From the NCBI RefSeq assembly GCF_023231945.1, contig NZ_JAJLJH010000001.1, positions 1,054,001 through 1,118,000 on the forward strand: a stretch of DNA of 64,000 nt. The letters are read 5' to 3'. Positions 33,449 through 41,562 of this stretch are shown one piece after another (positions within the stretch are counted from its first letter, which is position 1; the number at the start of each line of letters is the position of its first letter). The DNA is from Scleromatobacter humisilvae. GTDB taxonomy: Bacteria; Pseudomonadota; Gammaproteobacteria; Burkholderiales; Burkholderiaceae_C. The notes beneath the pieces were generated by a model. The model was given only the letters and a program-made list of their open reading frames with translations. It was not told where the DNA came from and searched no databases. The position numbers and the translations under genes were made by a program.

Positions 33449-34107
33449 GCCAGAACCTTCAGCAGCCAGGCCTGCATGTCGTCGATCTCTTCCTGGCAGA
33501 CCGAGTGCTGCATCGGGTACTCGTGCCATTCCACCGGATGGCCCAGCTCGACGAGCGCGTCGCGCGTCTCGACGCCGCGCGCGTACGGCACGACCGGATC
33601 CATGCGGCCATGGGCCAGGAAGATCGGCACGTCGCGGTTGGCCTCGCTGCGTTCGGCGGCCGTCGTGGCGGCCAGCGGCAGGTAGCCGGACATGCCCAGC
33701 AGGCCGGCCAGCCGCTGCGGCGCGCGCAGGCCGGCGAGCAGCGTCATCGCGCAGCCTTGCGAGAAGCCGCCCAGCACGATGCGCGAGGCCGGGATGCCTT
33801 GCGCCACCTCGCGGTCGATCAGTGCCTGCACGTCGGCCGCCGACTCGCGCAGGCTCTTCTCGTCTTCGCGGCGGACGAGGTCGACGCCCAGGATGTCGTA
33901 CCAGGCCGGCATCTGCATGCCGCCGTTGATGGTGACCGGGCGCACCGGCGCATCCGGGAAGACGAAGCGGACATCTCCGATCGCGCGCAGGTTCCACTGG
34001 CGGCCGACCGGCACGAAGTCGGTCGCGCTCGCGCCCAATCCGTGCAGGATGATGATGGTGGACTTCGGCGAGTCGCCGGTCTGGAAATGGAGGGTGTCTA
34101 GCGGCAT
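33445..34107 (-). CDS. Alpha/beta-hydrolase carboxylesterase
   Basis: A 220-residue esterase of the phospholipase/carboxylesterase (EstB, acyl-protein thioesterase-like) family. The catalytic triad is complete: Ser116 in GGFSQGCA, Asp170 in GRMDPVVPY and His201 in MQHSVCQEE; the oxyanion loop is [11 protein letters not shown] (21-31). Members hydrolyse short-chain esters and may deacylate proteins. ATG at 34107 begins the family homology. It is convergent with the MOSC gene and is followed upstream by a small exported protein gene on the same strand, 57 bases away. Confidence 0.88.
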   Translation of the reverse strand: MPLDTLHFQTGDSPKSTIIILHGLGASATDFVPVGRQWNLRAIGDVRFVFPDAPVRPVTINGGMQMPAWYDILGVDLVRREDEKSLRESAADVQALIDREVAQGIPASRIVLGGFSQGCAMTLLAGLRAPQRLAGLLGMSGYLPLAATTAAERSEANRDVPIFLAHGRMDPVVPYARGVETRDALVELGHPVEWHEYPMQHSVCQEEIDDMQAWLLKVLA

Positions 34108-34164
34108 GCCGCCAGCATACCGGAGGTGCCGGGGCGCACGGCGCCGGCCGGAGGGCACCGCCGC

Positions 34165-34581
34165 CTACTGCAGCGCCGCGGCGCTGGGGGACATGTGCGG
34201 CTTGAGCGCCGGCACGTCCGCGATCGGCAGGGCCTCGACGTTGCCGTAGCCCGGCTCCAGCAGCATGTACTGCTTCTCGAGTCCGCCCTTGACCGTGACG
34301 CGGTAGCCGTCGATCACCTCGGCCTTGTCGCCATCCCGCTGCACGAGCACGTATTCGCCGCGCGCCAGCAGCCCCGGCACGAACCACTTGGTGCGGTCGA
34401 CGGTGCGCGTGGGGCCCATGTTGATGAGCGGCTTGGCGTGCGCCTGCCAGCCGGGCGCGAACTGGTCGCTGGTGATGAGCGTGCTCGCGGCGACGGCCGA
34501 CATGGCCGCCAGCAGCGCGACGGCGGCCAGCGTGCCCAGCACCAGGCGGGCGAAGTGAGGGGTAGCGTGAAGGCTGTGCAT
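34165..34581 (-). CDS. Exported hypothetical protein
   Basis: A 138-residue protein with a signal peptide (about 1-32, cleavage near SAVAA) and a small soluble domain that I do not recognise. Visible segments are TRTVDRTKWFVPGLLARGEY, VQRDGDKAEVIDGYRVTVKG and LEPGYGNVEALPIADVPALK, suggesting a beta-rich domain of about 100 residues. It is probably periplasmic. ATG at 34581 has GAGG about 8 bases upstream. Its neighbours are the carboxylesterase downstream and trpS upstream; there is no sign of functional coupling. Confidence 0.6.
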   Translation of the reverse strand: MHSLHATPHFARLVLGTLAAVALLAAMSAVAASTLITSDQFAPGWQAHAKPLINMGPTRTVDRTKWFVPGLLARGEYVLVQRDGDKAEVIDGYRVTVKGGLEKQYMLLEPGYGNVEALPIADVPALKPHMSPSAAALQ

Positions 34582-34730
34582 GACGAAACCTCGCTGTGGC
34601 TGATGGCATGCGCGGGATCGCCGCCATGCCCCATTTGCGGCAAACGCCGTTCCGGGCGCGCCGCTCTGCAGCAACATGTTGCGCCGTTTCGGCCGCGCTG
34701 TGCAAGCGGGCGGCGCTTCTTTACGCAGCC

Positions 34731-36023
34731 TTACTCGACGTCCAGGAAGCGGTCGAGCGCGGCGCGCACCGTCGCCTCGTCGGCGGCCAGCGTCACCGGG
34801 GCGCCCGCCAGCGCGGCCGCGCCCTCCTTCTTGAGGCGGCCGACCCACACGCCCGCGTCGCGTCCCTGCGCGAAGGCGGCGCTCTGCAGCAGCAGGGCGT
34901 CGCCCGCGCCCACCAGCTTGAAGTAGAACTGGCCGTCCGCCTCGCGGTACTGCTTGAACGTGGCCAGCGCGGGCCCGTCGGCCGTCGACGCCGCCACCGG
35001 CGCCGCCGCGAGCGGGCGGAAGCGGCGCAGGCCGACCGCCTCGCGCAGCGTGTGCAGGAACGGCCCGGCGATCGCGCGGGCCTTCCTCGCGCCGATCAGC
35101 AACTGTTCCTCGATCAGCTCCGGCCGCGCCATGAACTGCTCGTACTTGGCGCGCATCGGCCCGATCTCGCGATCGATCACGTCGTGCAGCCGCTTCTTCG
35201 CCTCGCCCCAGGCCAGGCCGGCGCGCAGCTCGGCGCGGAACGCGGCGCGCTCGTCGGGCGTCGCGAAGGCGTCGAACAGCGTGACCAGGTGCGAGGCGTC
35301 GGGATCCTTGGGCTCGCCGGGCAGCTTCGAGTCGGTGACCACGCGTGCGATGGCCGACGACAGCGCCTTGGCGCCGCCGTCGAACAGCGGGATCGCGTTG
35401 TCGTAGCTCTTGGACATCTTGCGGCCGTCCAGCCCCGGCAGCAGCTGCATCTCGGCGTCGGTCACGGCCTCGGGCAGCGTGAACAGCGCCTGGCCCTGGC
35501 CGAACATGTGGTTGAAGCGCTGGGCGATGTCGCGCGCCATCTCGATGTGCTGCACCTGGTCCTTGCCGACGGGCACCTGGTGCGCGTTGAACATCAGGAT
35601 GTCGGCCGACATCAGCACCGGGTAGCAGAACAGGCCCATGTTGATGCCGTCGTCCGGCTCGCCGCCGGCGTTGGCGTCGGTCGCGGCCTTGTAGGCGTGG
35701 GCGCGGTTCATCATGCCCTTGGGCGTGATGCAGGTGAGCAGCCAGTTCAGCTCGGGGATCTCGGGAATGTCGCTCTGGCGGTAGAACACGACGCGCTCGG
35801 GATCCAGCCCCGCCGCCAGCCACGTGGCGGCCAGCGCCAGGCGCGATTCCTCGACGCGGGCCGGGTCGTCGCACTTGACCAGCGCGTGGTAGTCGGCCAG
35901 GAACAGGAAGCTCTCGACGTCCGCGCGCCTGCTGGCCGCGACGGCCGGGCGGATGGCGCCGACATAGTTGCCGAGGTGCGGAGTGCCGGTGGTGGTGATG
36001 CCGGTGAGGACGCGAACTGTCAT
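34731..36023 (-). CDS. trpS: Tryptophanyl-tRNA synthetase with C-terminal extension
   Basis: A 430-residue class Ic synthetase charging tRNA-Trp. The HIGH-type motif is TGTPHLGNY (12-20) and the KMSKS loop is exact (202-206, in [10 protein letters not shown]). The catalytic body ends near residue 335; about 90 extra residues follow, and those from about 365 ([20 protein letters not shown], then [10 protein letters not shown]) resemble the small DUF1508/YegP-like domain. Long TrpRS versions of this type occur in Burkholderiales. The start ATG at 36023 is placed by homology to short TrpRS proteins. Essential housekeeping gene; it stands alone on its strand. Confidence 0.95.
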   Translation of the reverse strand: MTVRVLTGITTTGTPHLGNYVGAIRPAVAASRRADVESFLFLADYHALVKCDDPARVEESRLALAATWLAAGLDPERVVFYRQSDIPEIPELNWLLTCITPKGMMNRAHAYKAATDANAGGEPDDGINMGLFCYPVLMSADILMFNAHQVPVGKDQVQHIEMARDIAQRFNHMFGQGQALFTLPEAVTDAEMQLLPGLDGRKMSKSYDNAIPLFDGGAKALSSAIARVVTDSKLPGEPKDPDASHLVTLFDAFATPDERAAFRAELRAGLAWGEAKKRLHDVIDREIGPMRAKYEQFMARPELIEEQLLIGARKARAIAGPFLHTLREAVGLRRFRPLAAAPVAASTADGPALATFKQYREADGQFYFKLVGAGDALLLQSAAFAQGRDAGVWVGRLKKEGAAALAGAPVTLAADEATVRAALDRFLDVE

Positions 36024-36085
36024 GGGAAGGCCGGGGTCTGTTGAAATTGGACTGTACCCGAGGCGTTCGGGCATAGTGGCGCCCC

Positions 36086-36904
36086 ATGTCCATCGCCGAC
36101 TTCGAACTCGCCTGCACCGCCGCGGCGCTGGTGGTCTACCCGATCAAGGCCTGCGCCGGCATGCCCGTGCAGGAACTCGCGCTCGACGCGCGCGGCGGCG
36201 CCGCCGGCGACCGCGAATGGGCGATCGTCGATGCGCAGGGCGTGGTCACGTGGCAGGGCGCGCATCCGCGCCTCGCGCTCGTGCAGCCGCGCATGACGCG
36301 CGCGGGCCTGCGCCTGGGCGCGGCCGGCGCCGACGAGGTCGCCGTCCCGGACGACCTTGCGCCGTGCAGCGTGAAGATATGGAACGACCTCCGCGCCCGC
36401 CACGACACCTTCGACGCCGCCGATGCTGGCGACGCCGTCGCCGCGTGGCTGGAGCGCGTCGTCGGCGCGCCGCTGCGGCTCGTGCGGCTCGGCGAGGCCG
36501 CGCTCGCACGCGAGGGCAACAACGCGCTGCACCTGGTCTTCACGCCCTCGGTCGCGGCGCTCGAGGCGCAATGGGGCGCGACCGACCCGCGGCGCTTCCG
36601 CGCCAACGTCGTCCTCGAGATCCCCGGCGGCGACGGCAACGCGTTCATCGAGGAAAGCCTCGCGGCGCTCGAATGGCAGGGCGACGACGCCACGCGGCTG
36701 GAGATCACCGCGCCGTGCATCCGCTGCGTCGTGCCCAACGTCGACCCGGCGTCGGCGCGTGTCGACGACAGCTTCGGCGACGCGTTGACGCGCCTGTCGC
36801 AGCAACGCCGGCCGGGCGCGACCGTGTTCGGCATCTACGCGCGCGGCGCCGCGGGCGCGCGCCTGCGCGTGGGCGACACCGCGAAGATGGAACTGGCGTT
36901 CTAG
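36086..36904 (+). CDS. MOSC-domain protein with N-terminal beta-barrel (YcbX/mARC-like)
   Basis: A 272-residue protein with the MOSC_N beta-barrel (about 12-110; [18 protein letters not shown] is diagnostic) joined to a MOSC domain (about 120-270). The molybdenum-cofactor-binding cysteine motif [11 protein letters not shown] is at about 210-220. The family reduces N-hydroxylated compounds such as hydroxylamine derivatives; YcbX of E. coli detoxifies 6-N-hydroxylaminopurine. The usual ferredoxin domain is missing, so electrons must come from a separate partner. The stop is interlocked with the convergent coiled-coil protein's stop through CTAG (36901-36904). Confidence 0.85.
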   Translation: MSIADFELACTAAALVVYPIKACAGMPVQELALDARGGAAGDREWAIVDAQGVVTWQGAHPRLALVQPRMTRAGLRLGAAGADEVAVPDDLAPCSVKIWNDLRARHDTFDAADAGDAVAAWLERVVGAPLRLVRLGEAALAREGNNALHLVFTPSVAALEAQWGATDPRRFRANVVLEIPGGDGNAFIEESLAALEWQGDDATRLEITAPCIRCVVPNVDPASARVDDSFGDALTRLSQQRRPGATVFGIYARGAAGARLRVGDTAKMELAF

Positions 36905-37419
36905 AGGCCGGTCGACGCGGCCGCGGCCTGCGCCGCCGCCTTCTGCCGTTCGCGCGTGACGGCCTCCATGTCCTCGAGGTGGTAGCGCAGGCCCGAGCAC
37001 TTGTGGTTGAAGGCGCTCATGTCGGCGTTGTAGGCGTCGTTCACGGGCCGCGAGTCGGCGGCGTCCTGGTTCAACTGCCTGATGTGCTCGTTGTGCTCCT
37101 TGACCAGCACGTTGAACGCCTTCACCGCGATGTCGCTGTCGTGATCGAGCTGGTCGTGCAGCTGCTCCAGGCGCGTGTTCTCCGCCTCGAGCTGGTCGAA
37201 CCGCTTCTCGTGCGCGGTGTTGGACGCGTCGATCGCGCGGAAGCGCTCCTTCAGGCCGGCCTCGGTGTCCGCGCACTCGCGCAACTGCGCGCGCGTGGCC
37301 CAGGTCGGCGCGGCCGGCTGCGACGCGGCGGGCTTGCCGGTCTTGACGGTGGTGGCCCCAGCAGCCGCAACGGCGAGGAGGGAGGCGGCGAGCAAAAGGG
37401 ACGTGCGGATCGGCGACAT
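36901..37419 (-). CDS. Exported coiled-coil protein
   Basis: A 172-residue protein with a signal peptide (about 1-22, MSPIRTSLLLAASLLAVAAA) and a long helical domain. Residues about 50-165 are rich in heptad-compatible Leu, Ala and charged residues (EKRFDQLEAENTRLEQLHDQ is a good coiled-coil stretch). Two Cys (one before, one after the coil) could form a disulfide. Function unknown; likely periplasmic, perhaps stabilising the envelope. It is convergent with the mARC-like gene and lies 50 bases downstream of tctA on the same strand. Confidence 0.65.
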   Translation of the reverse strand: MSPIRTSLLLAASLLAVAAAGATTVKTGKPAASQPAAPTWATRAQLRECADTEAGLKERFRAIDASNTAHEKRFDQLEAENTRLEQLHDQLDHDSDIAVKAFNVLVKEHNEHIRQLNQDAADSRPVNDAYNADMSAFNHKCSGLRYHLEDMEAVTRERQKAAAQAAAASTGL

Positions 37420-37471
37420 GGCGACGATTCTGCCCGACCGTGGAGCCGGTCCTGCTCGGCGTTTACCTGCG

Positions 37472-38974
37472 TCAAGCCGCTTGCGCGCGCCGCCGACCGC
37501 GCCACCAGGCCACGACCTGCACGAGCACCAGCAACGCGCTCGCCGCGACGAAGCCCGCGGCCACCGGACGCGTCACGAACACCGACAGCTCGCCGCGCGA
37601 GAGCAGCATCGCGCGGCGGAAGTTCGGCTCCAGCATCGGCCCCAGCACGAAGCCCAGCACGATGGGCGACAGCGGGAACTCGAGCGCCAGCAGGATCGCG
37701 CCGATGACGCCGAAGGCCGCCACGATGGCGACGTCGAACAGGTTGTTGCGCGTCGAGTAGACACCCACCGCGATGAAGAACAGCGCCGACGGGAACAGGA
37801 AGCGGTACGGCACCTGCAGCAGCCGCACCCACACGCCGATCAGCGGCACGTTGAGGATCACCAGCAGCACGTTGCCGATCCAGAAGCTCGCGATCAGGCC
37901 CCAGAAGATGTCGGGGTGGTCGGAGATCAGCTGCGGCCCGGGCTGGATGCCCTTGATGATCAGTGCGCCCAGGATCAGCGCCATCACGGCGTCGCCGGGG
38001 ATGCCGAGAGACATCGTCGGGATGAAGTCGACCTGCGTCTTCGAATGCGACGCGGCCTCCGGCGCCGCGACGCCCTCGAGCGCGCCCTTGCCGAAGCGCT
38101 CCGGCGTCTTCGACCACTTGCGCTCGAGCGCGTAGGCGATGAAGGTGGTGATGGTCGGGCCGGTGCCGGGCAGCGCGCCGAACAGCGTGCCCACGCCGGT
38201 GCCGCGCAGCATCGGCCAGAACGACTGCCGCATCTCCGCGACGCTCGGGCGCATGTCGCGCATGCGGACGCGCGCGCGCGACGGGCTGATCGTCGTGCGG
38301 TTGACGCTGACGAGGAAGTCGGCGACCCCGAACAGCCCCATCGTCAGGCCGCCCAGCTCGATGCCGTCGCGCAGCTCGGTGACGCCCAGCGTGTAGCGCG
38401 CGGTGCTGGTCATCTCGTCGGTGCCCACGGCGCCGCACAGCAGGCCGAAGATCGTCATCGCGACGCCTTTCAGCGGCGAGCCGCGCGCCATCGTCGCGCC
38501 GGCCAGCAGGCCCAGCAGCATGATGGCGCAGGTGTCGGCCGGGCCGAAGCTGTTGGCCGCCTTCACCAGCAGCGGCGACAGGAAGATCATCACGACGATG
38601 CCCACCGACGCCGCGAAGAACGACGCCATCATCGTGATGCCCAGCGCCGTGCCGCCCTTACCGCGCAGAGTCAGCGGATAGCCGTCCAGGCACGTGACCG
38701 CGTGCGGCGGATGGCTGGGCAGGTTCAGCAGGATCGCGCCGATCGCGCCGCCGTACTGCGAGCCGTAGAAGATGCCGGCCAGCATCAGGATCGCCGGCAC
38801 CGGCGCGATGACGTAGGTCAGCGGCAGCAGCATCGAGATCGTCGACAGCGGCCCCATGCCGGGCAGCACGCCGATCAGGTTGCCCACCAGCACGCCGAAC
38901 ACGCACCACATGAAGTTGTCCGGCTGCAGCGCGACGCCGAAGCCGTACATCAGTTGCATCAGGCTGTCGTGCAT
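37472..38974 (-). CDS. tctA: Tripartite tricarboxylate transporter large permease
   Basis: A 500-residue TctA inner-membrane protein with about twelve helices, the conducting subunit of TTT transporters that import citrate or other carboxylates with a periplasmic TctC/Bug binding protein. Duplicated signature motifs are GVLPGMGPLSTISMLLP (about 35-51) and GALPGTGPTITTFIAYALER (about 250-270). Length is typical. ATG at 38974 lies four bases after the stop of tctB upstream, so the two are co-transcribed. No binding-protein gene lies next to them; many bug genes are scattered elsewhere in Burkholderiales genomes. Confidence 0.93.
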   Translation of the reverse strand: MHDSLMQLMYGFGVALQPDNFMWCVFGVLVGNLIGVLPGMGPLSTISMLLPLTYVIAPVPAILMLAGIFYGSQYGGAIGAILLNLPSHPPHAVTCLDGYPLTLRGKGGTALGITMMASFFAASVGIVVMIFLSPLLVKAANSFGPADTCAIMLLGLLAGATMARGSPLKGVAMTIFGLLCGAVGTDEMTSTARYTLGVTELRDGIELGGLTMGLFGVADFLVSVNRTTISPSRARVRMRDMRPSVAEMRQSFWPMLRGTGVGTLFGALPGTGPTITTFIAYALERKWSKTPERFGKGALEGVAAPEAASHSKTQVDFIPTMSLGIPGDAVMALILGALIIKGIQPGPQLISDHPDIFWGLIASFWIGNVLLVILNVPLIGVWVRLLQVPYRFLFPSALFFIAVGVYSTRNNLFDVAIVAAFGVIGAILLALEFPLSPIVLGFVLGPMLEPNFRRAMLLSRGELSVFVTRPVAAGFVAASALLVLVQVVAWWRGRRRAQAA

Positions 38975-38978
38975 GGCC

Positions 38979-39455
38979 TCACCACTGGAACAAGGGCAGC
39001 AGCAGGTGCAGGCCGTAGTGAAAGACCACGACGCCGAGGATCGTCATCAGCGCGGCCAGCAGCGCCGCGTCGCGCACGCTGTTGTTGCGGTCGCCGAGCG
39101 CCGCGACGAACACCGACACGAACGACGCCGGCACCAGCCCGCCGTGCTGGCCCAGCACGACGAACGACAGCGCGCCGCCCAGGATGCACAGCCAGCCGCG
39201 CCACTGCACGACGGGGCCGGACAGGTGCGCCGTCTCGGCGGGCGCGCTGGCGAGGTGGGCGTCCGGCGCGCGCGTCGCGGAGGCGAACAGCACCGCCCCG
39301 ATCAGCGCCAGCAGCACGCCCAGCACCACCGGATAGAAGCCCGAGCCCATCGCGCGCAGCGTGCCCATGCCATAGCCGCTGCCGGCGAGCACCGTCGCCG
39401 CGCCGGTCGCCACCAGCAGCGCGCCGCCGAGGCGATCCTTGGTCAACTTGTTCAT
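38979..39455 (-). CDS. tctB: Tripartite tricarboxylate transporter small membrane subunit
   Basis: A 158-residue TctB with four transmembrane helices. The first helix is MNKLTKDRLGGALLVATGAA; the final pair flanks LHLLLPLFQW. The small subunit is poorly conserved, so the assignment rests mostly on the size, topology and immediate adjacency to tctA (four bases). The start at 39455 is the ATG in MNKLTKDRL, typical of the family. It is divergent from the CYTH gene at 39516, with only 60 bases between them. Confidence 0.88.
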   Translation of the reverse strand: MNKLTKDRLGGALLVATGAATVLAGSGYGMGTLRAMGSGFYPVVLGVLLALIGAVLFASATRAPDAHLASAPAETAHLSGPVVQWRGWLCILGGALSFVVLGQHGGLVPASFVSVFVAALGDRNNSVRDAALLAALMTILGVVVFHYGLHLLLPLFQW

Positions 39456-39515
39456 GGAGGCGACTCTACCGTCCCGGCCCGCGACAATGCAGGCAGGACA
39501 AATCCGGGGCACCCC

Positions 39516-39995
39516 ATGGGCATCGAGATCGAACGCAAGTTCCTGGTCGTCGGCGACGGCTGGCGCGCCGCGCCGGCGGTGCCCTACGCGCAGGGCTACC
39601 TCAACCGCGACAAGCTGCGCACGGTGCGCGTGCGCGTCGTGCGCGATCAGGCCTGGCTGACGATCAAGGGCGTCAGCGTCGGCGCGACCCGCGCGGAGTT
39701 CGAGTACCCGATTCCCGTCGCCGATGCCGAGCAGCTGCTGGCGCTGTGCGACGGCCCGGTCGTGCGCAAGACGCGGCGCGTGATCGAGCATGCCGGCGCG
39801 AAATGGGAGGTCGACGAGTTCCAGGGCGACAATGCGGGCCTCGTGGTCGCCGAAATCGAACTCCCCTCCGAAGACGCGGCGTTCGAACGCCCCGGCTGGC
39901 TGGGCGCCGAGGTGACGCATGATGCGCGCTACTTCAACTCCAGCCTCGCGACGGCCCCGTACTGCACCTGGCCCGAGGCACGCGCCCGCGCGTGA
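39516..39995 (+). CDS. CYTH-domain phosphatase
   Basis: A 159-residue CYTH-fold protein. It begins with the ExExK signature MGIEIERKFL (Glu4, Glu6, Lys8) that coordinates metal and the triphosphate; RVRVVRDQAWLTIKG and EFEYPIPVADAEQLL follow. Single-domain bacterial CYTH proteins hydrolyse inorganic triphosphate or act on thiamine triphosphate; the class IV adenylate cyclase CyaB is related, but this one is more like the tripolyphosphatases. The downstream NYN gene begins 44 bases after its stop, probably in the same transcript. Confidence 0.87.
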   Translation: MGIEIERKFLVVGDGWRAAPAVPYAQGYLNRDKLRTVRVRVVRDQAWLTIKGVSVGATRAEFEYPIPVADAEQLLALCDGPVVRKTRRVIEHAGAKWEVDEFQGDNAGLVVAEIELPSEDAAFERPGWLGAEVTHDARYFNSSLATAPYCTWPEARARA

Positions 39996-40039
39996 CGCGC
40001 GCGCGACCCATCCTCCAAGAACACCCAACGAAAGACACC

Positions 40040-41518
40040 ATGGCCACCTCCCCCGACGTCACCAGCATGGCGCTGTTCTGCGACTTCGAGAACGTCGCGC
40101 TCGGCGTGCGCGACGTCCAGCACGACAAGTTCGACATCAAGCTCGTGCTGGAACGCCTGCTGCTCAAGGGCAGCATCGTCGTCAAGAAGGCGTACTGCGA
40201 CTGGGAGCGCTACAAGGGCTTCAAGTCGACGATGCACGAGGCGAACTTCGAGCTGATCGAGATCCCGCACGTGCGCCAGTCCGGCAAGAACTCGGCGGAC
40301 ATCCGGCTCGTCGTCGACGCGCTGGACCTCTGCTACACCAAGTCGCACGTCAACACCTTCGTCATCATCAGCGGCGACTCCGACTTCTCGCCGCTCGTGT
40401 CCAAGCTGCGCGAGAACAACAAGCAGGTGATCGGCGTGGGCGTCAAGCAGTCGACCTCCGACCTGCTCACCGCCAACTGCGACGAGTTCATCTTCTACGA
40501 CGACCTCGTGCGCGAGAGCGGCCGCCAGTCCACCCGGCGCGAGGCGCGCCCGCCGCCCGCCGCGAGCCGCAAGCCGGCCGCGCCGGGCGGCAATCCGGAG
40601 GAGAGCCGCCGCCGCGAGGAAGCCGAGGCGCGCCGCACCAAGGGCGTCGAGATGGCGCTGCAGACCTTCGAGGCGCTGTATGCCGAGCGCAGCGACGGCG
40701 ACAAGGTCTGGGCCTCGGTGCTCAAGGAGGCCATCAAGCGCCGCAAGCCCGATTTCAGCGAGTCTTACTACGGCTTCCGCAGCTTCGGCGGCCTGCTCGA
40801 GGAGATGCAGGCGCGCGGCTTCCTGAAGATGGGCCGCGACGAGAAGTCCAACGCCTACGTGTTCCGCAGCGGCGGCGCGGACGCCGGCGCGCCGGCCGGC
40901 GAGCCCGCGTCGTCCGCGCCCGAGGTGCTGCCGGTGACGCATCGCGTCGGCGACGCCGAGGCGCGCGAGCCGCGCGGCCGCGGGCGCGCGCGTGGGGGCC
41001 GTGGCCGCAACGCGCCGGAGCGACATGACTTCGAGCCCGCCGTGGCCGTCGAGCCGCCGCAGCAGCACGCCTTGCCGTACGCCGACGAGGAGGAGGACGA
41101 CGACGCGGCCGAGCGCTTCGCCGACGCGGCGCGCGCGTCGCAGGCCGGGCGCACGGTCAATCCGCCGTCCGAGCCGGCCCCCGACGCCGACACCTACGTC
41201 ACCGACGAAGCCGTCACCGACGCCGACATCGCGCCGCCGCGCGAGGCCGGGTCGCGGCGCGGCAATCGCGGCGGCCGCGGCGGACGCGGCAACGCGGCGC
41301 GCAAGAACGCCGCGCCGGCGCCGGCGGCCGAGCCCGTCGCCGAAGTCCCGGCGCCGGCACCGGCCCCGGTCGAGGCGGTCGCACCCGTCGCCGCCGCCAA
41401 GACGCCGCGGGCGCGCAAGACCGCGGCCGCGAAGACGCCTGCCGCGGAGAAGAAGCCCGCCGCAAGGAAGGCGGCCGCGCGTCCGGCCCGCAAGACGAAG
41501 CCGGCCGACGAAGCCTGA
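40040..41518 (+). CDS. NYN-domain ribonuclease-like protein with OST-HTH/LOTUS domain and basic RGG tail
   Basis: A 492-residue protein of the LabA/DUF88 group. The NYN (PIN-like) nuclease domain (about 8-160) has acidic active-site residues Asp15 (FCDFEN), Asp87 (SADIRLVVDALD) and Asp113 (ISGDSDFSPL), all kept. A charged linker leads to an OST-HTH/LOTUS domain (about 208-285; LKEAIKRRKPDFSESYYGFR), an RNA-binding module. The rest is disordered: an RGG-type stretch (GRGRARGGRGR, about 313-330), an acidic middle, a second one (RGNRGGRGGRGN, about 409-425), then an Ala/Lys/Pro histone-H1-like end. All parts point to RNA binding or processing. ATG at 40040 is placed by homology. Confidence 0.85.
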   Translation: MATSPDVTSMALFCDFENVALGVRDVQHDKFDIKLVLERLLLKGSIVVKKAYCDWERYKGFKSTMHEANFELIEIPHVRQSGKNSADIRLVVDALDLCYTKSHVNTFVIISGDSDFSPLVSKLRENNKQVIGVGVKQSTSDLLTANCDEFIFYDDLVRESGRQSTRREARPPPAASRKPAAPGGNPEESRRREEAEARRTKGVEMALQTFEALYAERSDGDKVWASVLKEAIKRRKPDFSESYYGFRSFGGLLEEMQARGFLKMGRDEKSNAYVFRSGGADAGAPAGEPASSAPEVLPVTHRVGDAEAREPRGRGRARGGRGRNAPERHDFEPAVAVEPPQQHALPYADEEEDDDAAERFADAARASQAGRTVNPPSEPAPDADTYVTDEAVTDADIAPPREAGSRRGNRGGRGGRGNAARKNAAPAPAAEPVAEVPAPAPAPVEAVAPVAAAKTPRARKTAAAKTPAAEKKPAARKAAARPARKTKPADEA

Positions 41519-41562
41519 ACGATCGCGTTCTCCCGCCCACATCCCCGAAAAAGGATTCTTCG

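Noticed and set aside
40040-41518. The NYN protein as a LabA-type clock output gene belonging to the kai operon.
   Set aside because: LabA/NYN homology is real, but the gene is about 8 kb away, on the other strand, and such proteins are widespread without kai genes.
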